From: Merluccius polli
Taxonomy: Eukaryota; Chordata; Actinopteri; Gadiformes; Merlucciidae
Length of the DNA stretch: 64,000 nt
Assembly: GCA_030340625.1 (NCBI GenBank)
Contig: JAOPHQ010004273.1
Coordinates: forward strand, 78,501-142,500
Direction of reading: 5' to 3'
Shown here: positions 1 to 9,973 of the stretch, piece by piece
Position numbering within the stretch: the stretch's first letter is position 1
Layout: the number at the start of each line of letters is the position of its first letter
Program-made: the position numbers and the translations under genes
The notes under the pieces: model-generated
The model's database searches: none
Seen by the model: only the letters and a program-made list of their open reading frames with translations
What the model was told of the DNA's origin: nothing

Positions 1-910
1 TCTGCCGAGACGGGAAGAGGAGGTGTCACTCACATATTTCAGAAAGTATATCTACTCTGAGTTAAAACAGAAGAGTCAGTGGCTTCATGAACCTCCTCCG
101 GATTGCATGTACGATTGCTCTTTGTAATAAATAATTTTACTATTATACTTTATTCATTCTTCGAGTCTTACCTTCATCCAAATAATGACACCATAATACC
201 CAAGGGGGCACAAAGGGAGAAACAATTGGGACCCATATGCACCCCATTCTGAAGGCAGCACATTTAATAGCATCACTCCTATCTGCACACCTCCACTGTC
301 ACTGGACTGGCCCTGACTCACACTTGAGGGGGACACAGCCTCTCTGATGGAATCACAGTCTGAAATAAGTTATGATTAATGTGTTCATTTCCTGTGTACT
401 TAAAAGCTATGTTTGATTAAAAATACAACTTGTTTTTGTCTACTTACCAGATAATGCCTCTTCTACTGCACTGGCCCTCACATCTAGTAGGCATGTCTTC
501 ATCCACACCTTGGATGATGCTGCAAATAACAGCTGATTCATTCGCTGAAGAGGATGTTGCATGAAATGTTATCAAGTACGCCAAATACACTGACTTTTAT
601 ATTTCTGAAAACGTTGGCTGCCTTCTGCATCATGCCAAGTCTTACTTACTCAGGGACACTGGCTTGACTACTGGACTCTGAAGGTTCAAATGAAGTGATG
701 TAAAAACCTCCATTCATTTCACATGGATGTATCATGTACATACTAATCACATGTTTCTATTGTCATGGCTCACACCTCTTGAGCATCCAACCTCACTGGA
801 AACAAACATTTGACTTTCGCTGTTAAGGTCTAAAGAATTAGGTTATTATTTTCTGCATATTTCTCTGAAAATATCAAATAGAATTCAGTGTAGGCTACTA
901 ACCACAAACT

Positions 911-1043
911 TATATAGAGCTAGTTCCCTCCTCAACTGTGTGAAGAGGAAGGAAGTGATTGAACAATTTGTGTCTACCATCATAAGCAGCAGACTTACCA
1001 GTTCCCACGGACGCTATCTGACCGACCAGCTCCCTCCTCTACA
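911..1043 (+). promoter_or_regulatory. Candidate TATA box and noncoding first exon of gene A
   Basis: TATATAG at 911-917 is followed about 125 bases later by a good donor (CTACA|GTAAGA, GT at 1044). An acceptor (ATATCTCTAG, exon from 1132) lies 25 bases before the start ATG. This suggests a short 5' UTR exon ending at 1043 and a small 5' UTR intron. The layout is preserved in gene B (TATATAG at 15721). The transcription start is inferred only. Confidence 0.4.
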
Positions 1044-1156
1044 GTAAGATGCATTTTATTAACTTTTTTCAGATGATGTTTTTGATGATGTTTTTCTCCC
1101 TATAATGTTTCTGTATTTCTGATATCTCTAGAACAACACGCTGAGAGAAACAAACT

Positions 1157-1842
1157 ATGAATCTTACAACAGCAGCAAGAGGATTTGTGGCTTTCCTTCT
1201 GTCACTACCAGGTTGGTACATTTACATTGTGAACATTGAGTTGAACTGTTTCAATGGGTAACATAACACCCAAGCAACTGGGATGAGGAGAGGGTGAAAC
1301 CGCATGTTGTGAATAGATGTGACATCTAGAGACTCAACCTCTACAACGCTGTGTTTGGTAAAGAAGACCAATAGAGGAGAGAAATGACTTCAGCCTCTTG
1401 TAGTCAAAGTTGTGTTGGAAATGTTTTAGATGACAATCTTCTGGTTATTTTAATATGTCTCTGTTGCTAGTTAACTCAGAATTACATACAACATTGATGG
1501 TTTTATTCAGTTCCTCTTTAAAGTTTCACCAGAAGTTCAGAGTGAGATGACGTGTTTTGGCAGCGGCGGCCCCTCTCCCACACCCAATTATTTATGCAAC
1601 TTAAAAACCAGTTTCCAGAAATGTTTCATATTGTTCATAATTGACCAGCACAAGTAGAAATGAAACAATTGGAAAATCTGATGAAACAAGACAAATAAAT
1701 TAAATAGTTTTATTTATAACATTTAAATGAATACAAATGGCTGAATAAATTCATCCTCAGGACAGATTAGAGTCTAAAAGAAAATTGGGCCCATTAATAG
1801 GGCATGGGGTTAAGGATTGACTCAAGTCAGCCCCTTGATCAG

Positions 1843-1901
<59 letters not shown>

Positions 1902-3056
1902 GGTTTACATACGGTGCTCCATGTTGTAGATGTTTGTGGCAGATTTGGATGCCTTGATAACAGAGGTAGGGAACATGGTGGCTGAAGGCCATCTTCACTC
2001 TCATGATGGATGAAAGGGTCCATCAAGAGCCAAAGTGTTTCCGGTGTTGGTTTTGTTCAGCCCACCACTCGTTCAGCATCAGCATGTGAATGTGGAAGTA
2101 CCAACACCAACTTGGCAGAGAGAGCCTCCCAAATCTGCTCATACCGCTCACCTTGGAAAAATGTCCATAGGAAGCCTTCAGAATGACCCTGTGTTATACT
2201 GTGCACTTGGTCCATGAAACACTTGGACTTTAATGACTCTGAAGTATTTTCATATGCATTCAGTGGATTAAGTCAAATAAGTTTAGTTGATTTACATTTT
2301 ATTCTACAATGAAGTCAACATTGGTTTCCTGCCTTTTATTTTAGTTTAGATTATGTTCTCCATCCCTTGATGAGATATGAGATGATCTCCATGCTAACTA
2401 TCGCTAGCTGTATCGCCAGCTGTATCACTAGCTCTATCGCTAGCTCTATCGCTAGCTGTATCATGTTGGTTTCACATGATGTTCTTGAATGTTCCTCTCA
2501 CAGCTCAGTGGTCAGCAGGTATCTGTAGTTTCCAGCTCCACCCAACAGCCTCCATCTCTTCATGTATCTTGTGATCATGCATTTCATCAGCTGAACCTCT
2601 GTGTCTTGTTCATTCTCAATGAGATGTGTTTGTTTTTTGCAGTGCTACAGGGTAATGATGACTGGACAGTTACTTGCACATCTAGTAATGTCTGCTCTTT
2701 AAGAGGATCAACGGTTGACATCAGCTGTACCTTTAAATACCCTGAGAAACAACATGACCTCTCTACCACAGTCCTGGAAACACTGTGGTTTACTAAAGAA
2801 GACAGAAACCAGAAACCAGTTGATCTTCTAAGTGATGCAGACTATACAGGTCGTGTTGAATCCAGCTGTGGAGAGATCAGCTGTATCGGGTCCAGCTGTA
2901 ATAGAAAGTGTACTCTGAGTATCAGAGACCTGAGACAGAGTGACTCTGCTGTCTACAACTTTAGGTTCAAAACAAACCAACCAGGTGGGGAACATACTGC
3001 TAACCCTGGAGTGGCTTTAACTGTGACAGGTACGCTTTGATTTACAATGTCTATTC

Positions 3057-3138
<82 letters not shown>

Positions 3139-6100
3139 GTGTGTGTGTGTGTGTGTGTACGTTCAACCCGGTATCACGATTTTTCGTGCTCATAGTCACA
3201 AACATTAATCTATTGAATTGTGTCCCGGAGCAGGATTTACTTTTTTCGTGCTAGACAAAACGACATTTAGACCAAGCATTTTAAATGGGGGCTACTGATT
3301 GGCTGAGATTGTTGCGGCGGAGCATAGTTGGAACCTGATTGGCCGGCACGAAAAAGCATCATACCGGGTTGTCCATTGTGTGCGCTTCATCATTTTGTCC
3401 ACTTGCTGGTGTAACCTGCGTTGTGTTAGCTAGACTAGGAAGGACTGGGACTCTCAGCATGCGGATGAAGAGGTTTATTATCTGCACAAAGAGTCATCAA
3501 ACAAATATAGGGCATGAGCAAAGGTTTGGTCCGCCTGCAGCAGACGTCGTCCTTTCTGCCTATTACATTACTAATATTCTGTTATAGTAATATTCTGTTC
3601 TAATATTACTACAAGTTTATATAAAATACTACATTTTACAACTTTATTATGACGTGTGTAAATAAAGCAATGAAAATAAATTCAAAAAGGGTAAACACTC
3701 CACTCTTGTGGTGACAACCGGTACTGCATGTAAAATGCACAATGACGTGACGGCTCGTCATTCTAGAGCTAGGATGCTAGCGACGTCGCGAGTGGAAATG
3801 TAAAACATCCACGAGACATGAAGTGAACCGACACCACTGGCGTAACTATCGACGGTGCAACCGGTGCACCGGGACCCAGACGCTGGGGGGGGGGGGGGGG
3901 GCGTGTATGCTTTTTCCAACCCAGTTTAGACCACGCCCACTTCTGCAGTACAGAAGCCTAGTCGGTTACGCGTTACCATAGAGACTGACCCCAATAGAAA
4001 CTAGTGCTACTACGCTTATCAGTATATGCCAATAAATTAACATTACTAAACTGACTGCTTTACACACTAAAGATATGCGATAGCCGATAGCCTCCGTCTT
4101 TTCGCATTTGTGATCAGAATGCCATATGCGCTCACAACAATATAAACATTACTAAATGACTTTACACAGTAAAGTATGGGGAGCTGCTGCTTCGCGTCGG
4201 CATACGCGGCTTCCGTACTAGCAAGGGGGCGTGGTTTTGTCTAAACTGGGTTGGAAAAAGGATACACGTCATAGATATATATAGAACACTGATGTGTTAC
4301 GGCGGAGTCTACAACGTCCTCACAGGTCGGCCATCTTACTCCAGGCAAGATCTCAGTACAGGGGGGGATTTCAACATGCAGCCTTTCTTATAGCCGATTT
4401 GTAATAGGAAATAGTGTAATCTACCTATTTTAGAACTTTATTCTATTTTTTATTATTATTATTATTTTTAATTATGCAATTATGCAGTGCACTTTGACAT
4501 TTATAACAAACCAAACCGTTTGAAAATCGGATGAAATTTGAGCAAGTTATGGTTATTTAAAAGTACGTGTACCACTACAACACATGTTATGGTTATTTAA
4601 AAGTACATGTACCACTACAACACAAGTTATGGTTATTTAAAAGTACATGTACCACTACAACACATGTTATGGTTATCTAAAAGTACATGTACCACTACAA
4701 CACATGTTATGGTTATTTAAAAGTACGTGTACCACTACAACACAAGTTATGGTTATTTAAAAGTACGTGTACCACTACAACACATGTTATGGTTATTTAA
4801 AAGTACGTGTACCACTACAACACAAGTTATGGTTATTTAAAAGTACGTGTACCACTACAACACATGTTATGGTTATTTAAAAGTACATGTACCACTACAA
4901 CACATGTTATGGTTATTTAAAAGTACATGTACCACTACAACACATGTTATGGTTATTTAAAAGTACATGTACCACTACAACACATGTTATGGTTATTTAA
5001 AAGTACATGTACCACTACAACACATGTTATGGTTATTTAAAAGTACGTGTACCACTACAACACATGTTATGGTTATTTAAAAGTACACGTACCACTACAA
5101 CACATGTTATGGTTATTTAAAAGTACATGTACCACTACAACACATGTTATGGTTATTTAAAAGTACATGTACCACTACAACACATGTTATGGTTATTTAA
5201 AAGTACATGTACCACTACAACACATGTTATGGTTATTTAAAAGTACATGTACCACTACAACACATGTTATGGTTATTTAAAAGTACATGTACCACTACAA
5301 CACATGTTATGGTTATTTAAAAGTACATGTACCACTACAACACATGTTATGGTTATTTAAAAGTACATGTACCACTACAACACATGTTATGGTTATTTAA
5401 AAGTACGTGTACCACTACAACACATGTTATGGTTATTTAAAAGTACGTGTACCACTACAACACATGTTATGGTTATTTAAAAGTACATGTACCACTACAA
5501 CACAAGTTATGGTTATTTAAAAGTACATGTACCACTACAACACATGTTATGGTTATTTAAAAGTACACGTACCACTACAACACATGTTATGGTTATTTAA
5601 AAGTACATGTACCACTACAACACATGTTATGGTTATCTAAAAGTACATGTACCACTACAACACATGTTATGGTTATTTAAAAGTACGTGTACCACTACAA
5701 CACATGTTATGGTTATTTAAAAGTACATGTACCACTACAACACATGTTATGGTTATTTAAAAGTACATGTACCACTACAACACAAGTTATGGTTATTTAA
5801 AAGTACGTGTACCACTACAACACATGTTATGGTTATTTAAAAGTACATGTACCACTACAACACATGTTATGGTTATTTAAAAGTACATGTACCACTACAA
5901 CACATGTTATGGTTATTTAAAAGTACATGTACCACTACAACACATGTTATGGTTATTTAAAAGTACGTGTACCACTACAACACATGTTATGGTTATCTAA
6001 AAGTACGTGTACCACTACAACACATGTTATGGTTATTTAAAAGTACATGTACCACTACAACACATGTTATGGTTATTTAAAAGTACATGTACCACTACAA

Positions 6101-9100
6101 CACATGTTATGGTTATTTAAAAGTACGTGTACCACTACAACACATGTTATGGTTATTTAAAAGTACGTGTACCACTACAACACATGTTATGGTTATTTAA
6201 AAGTACATGTACCACTACAACACAAGTTATGGTTATTTAAAAGTACATGTACCACTACAACACATGTTATGGTTATTTAAAAGTACACGTACCACTACAA
6301 CACATGTTATGGTTATTTAAAAGTACATGTACCACTACAACACATGTTATGGTTATCTAAAAGTACATGTACCACTACAACACATGTTATGGTTATTTAA
6401 AAGTACGTGTACCACTACAACACATGTTATGGTTATTTAAAAGTACATGTACCACTACAACACATGTTATGGTTATTTAAAAGTACATGTACCACTACAA
6501 CACAAGTTATGGTTATTTAAAAGTACGTGTACCACTACAACACATGTTATGGTTATTTAAAAGTACATGTACCACTACAACACATGTTATGGTTATTTAA
6601 AAGTACATGTACCACTACAACACATGTTATGGTTATTTAAAAGTACATGTACCACTACAACACATGTTATGGTTATTTAAAAGTACGTGTACCACTACAA
6701 CACATGTTATGGTTATCTAAAAGTACGTGTACCACTACAACACATGTTATGGTTATTTAAAAGTACATGTACCACTACAACACATGTTATGGTTATTTAA
6801 AAGTACATGTACCACTACAACACATGTTATGGTTATTTAAAAGTACGTGTACCACTACAACACATGTTATGGTTATTTAAAAGTACGTGTACCACTACAA
6901 CACATGTTATGGTGACCGAGCCGCCTGGAGTAAGATGGCCGCCATGTGCGGACGTTCCACTCCGTTGGCCAGCAACGCGGACGAGGCGTCTCGTGCTCTA
7001 TATCTATGATACACGCCACCGGGGCCCAGACGCCGGGGGGGGCGCCTCCCCCCTCAACAATCCCGCAGCACCACCGGGTTGGGGGGTGTGTGTGTGTGAG
7101 TGAGTGAGTGTGCGTGCGTGCGTGTGTGTGTGTGTGTGTGTGTGCTTTTTTGTGTCTATTTAATCAGAATTATGTTGTATTACATTTGTGTCATTTGTTC
7201 TCCGACCCAGATCTCCAGGTGAAAGTGTCTCGTCGGGACGACCGGCTTATAAATCTGGATTGTGACAGCATGTGTGCTAACGCTCCCATCATCTGGTACA
7301 AGAGTGGACAGTATTATGGACAAGGAAGGTCCATCTGGGTCTACATTGACTCTATTAACAGCTTTTCATGTGCTGTTGAAGGATACGAACGTCTCCACTC
7401 TCCTTCAGTGTGTAAGTCAACTCCAAGCTTATCAACTGCAACACACGAAGAAGTCAATAACTTCCGGGTCACAAAAATCGAACAAATTAAATATTAAAAT
7501 CAAGTTCGGCCTGTGGCCCCGTTTATTAATTTCATATTTTTGATCTGAGCATTAAATCGAAAGTACGAAAAACAAACCGTAATTTGTTTTATCACGGTAT
7601 CAGATTCATGAACGAACAACGAAATAACAAATCGTTTTTTCATTTTCCGATTTTGAATTCTCAATTGAATATGAAAAGAACGAATGATAAACGGATTATT
7701 TTCTACTGGAAAAGTTGAAGCAGCTTATAAAAAATAACTAATAATAAAAACTTGACACAGATTCACGTCTGACGCTTTCGTGTGGCCGTGAGGGGGAAAC
7801 GTTTGCAATGCTTGCTGGGAGTTGTAGTGCCGCACATGACGGGAGTTAAAGATGCGGGCCAAGGAAGTGAACACATGAATGCAGCGTGAAGTGAATGCAT
7901 AGGGGAATAGGAGCGCGTGAATCATCGTCATTTAGAAATGAGATCACAGATGTATGAATCGAGATCTTGATTAGTATTAGTCGTATGTTCTTCCACTCCC
8001 ACCATATTTCTGCTGTATAAACTACAGCTATAATGGCACTATTTCTGAAATACTTCTCAGGTGTCCAAGGAAACAGCTGCCATAGAGTGTCCTACCCCAC
8101 CAGAACCATGTGTGTCCTGCAAGGAACACCAGTGGACATCTCCTGCACACACAGTCATCCTCCAGATGCAAAACTCTATTATAAATCCTGGTTTAAATGG
8201 AGAGCTAACCAAGAGCCCAGAGACCTCCAGTCAGACTCTGGATATAAAGGTCGTGTTGAGTACCCTGTAGAAGAGACGGGACGCTCCACTCTGAGAATCA
8301 CTGACCTCAGAGTCACAGATTCAGCAGAGTACCGCTTCACATTTAAAACAAGTAAACATGAATGGAAAAGTATTTTACATGGTACAACTCTGACCGTCAC
8401 AGGTACTAGTACTATTTATTTTCATATTTTTAGTATGAATAATGTGATTGACAGTATGAATCTACAGCGGTTCAACTATTAATATCACAACCTCACTTCC
8501 TCATTCAGGCCTGAGGGTGGAGGTGACTCCTGTTGCCACGGTGACAGAGGGACAGAGAGTGACATTGACCTGTATCACCAGTTGTCCTCTGGCTGATAAG
8601 CCCTCCTACATCTGGTACCAGAACAACGGTTCTGTGACCGGGTCGGAGAACCCAGAGAACCAGCTGGTTCTGGACCCTGTCGGTCCTCAGCATGCCGGGA
8701 GCTACTCTTGCTCCGTCAGAAACTACCCACACCTCCGCTCTCCTGAGGAGACGCTCACCGTTCAATGTACCATGAGTATCCTACATCATACTTCATCTGT
8801 TTCTGATTGGCTCAATCTGCCTAGCCTCGTGAGACCACCCTGATCTCCTGATCTCCAGCTCATGGCTGGCTGGGCAGTAATTCATTTCCACATATGGGAA
8901 CGGCCTTATGTTGTTCAAAAAACTCAGACAACCAATCAGATGAAATAACTAATAAGAAGTAAAACTCTGCTCTAACACTGATTGGTTCATCCACTTATTG
9001 GGTTTAGAAAGTGGGTTTCATCAGGAGCGAAGCCAGACTGATCTTCAGAGAAACTGACATGTGATCAGGATGGTCTCAGGAGGCTACAATCTGCCAGTGA

Positions 9101-9937
9101 TGTCACTTGACAGCAGTAACCTTGTTGAGCCAGAGGTGGTGCTGTCACTGCAGTTAGATTCATGTTTTTGGTTACTCTGTAAAGATAAACTGGATTGAAT
9201 ATAAGGCTTGAAGGCTTGGGTGTACACTTAACTAAATGTTATTAATACACGTTTTAATAACTAATGAAATGTATCTGTCAACAGACGCTCCACAGACCCC
9301 CTCAGTGAGCGTGAGTCCCTCTGGTGAAGTAGTGGAGGGCAGTTCAGTGACTCTGAGCTGCAGCAGTGATGCTAACCCAGCAGCTAACTACACCTGGTTC
9401 AAGGAACATGAAGACTCAGTGGGAGAACCAGGACAGAACTACACCATCACTAACATCACATCTGAGCTTGGAGGACATTATTACTGCCAAGCTCACAATG
9501 CATTCGGACGTCATAATTCCACCTTGTTGTTCATTAATGTGACAGGTAATTATTTAAAGAGCAACCAAACACAAATAAAAGTTCAGTAACAGCACCATCT
9601 ATGGTTAGACATAACGTTGGTGCTGTAGGAGCACAACCTTGTTGTATGTCCAAGTTTGATTTGAGTATCCATAACATTTATTCATCAATTAGAGATGTGT
9701 TTCAGTTACATTTAGACGGTCTTATGAACATAAACAGATGTCTTCATCATAATACTACATTACTTCTGATGCTGACGTTTTGGTTCCCTTCCAATGGAAA
9801 GTTCACATGAATGAAGCGTTAAATCACTGTTTTCCAGACAAATCATCATCACTGACAACTGTAGCTGTAAGAACTGTTGCTGTCTTACTGGTCACCATGG
9901 TCACCTTCCTCCTCATCTTCCTCTGGATGAGGTGAGA

Positions 9938-9973
<36 letters not shown>

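Larger units (their letters stand above)
4271..7007. mobile_element. 2.7 kb inverted-repeat transposon carrying a 40-bp satellite; present only in copy A
   Basis: The ends ATAGATATATATAGAAC... and ...GTGCTCTATATCTAT are inverted repeats of about 80 bases, including the perfect 18-mer GGCCATCTTACTCCAGGC (from about 4328) and its complement near 6921-6942. A 10-bp target duplication flanks it: GATACACGTC at 4261-4270 and GATACACGCC at 7008-7017. Copy B has the empty site with one GATACACGTC (19,157 region). The 10-base duplication and long termini would fit a Mutator-like or hAT-like nonautonomous element. The interior is almost entirely satellite. Confidence 0.8.

Noticed and set aside
154..336. 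60-codon minus-strand frame present in both duplicated units.
   Set aside because: Conservation between copies reflects the recent duplication only. No domain or splice support.
4541..6912. CRISPR-like array of regular 40-bp repeats.
   Set aside because: Units are contiguous without unique spacers, the genome is eukaryotic, and the array lies inside a transposon.
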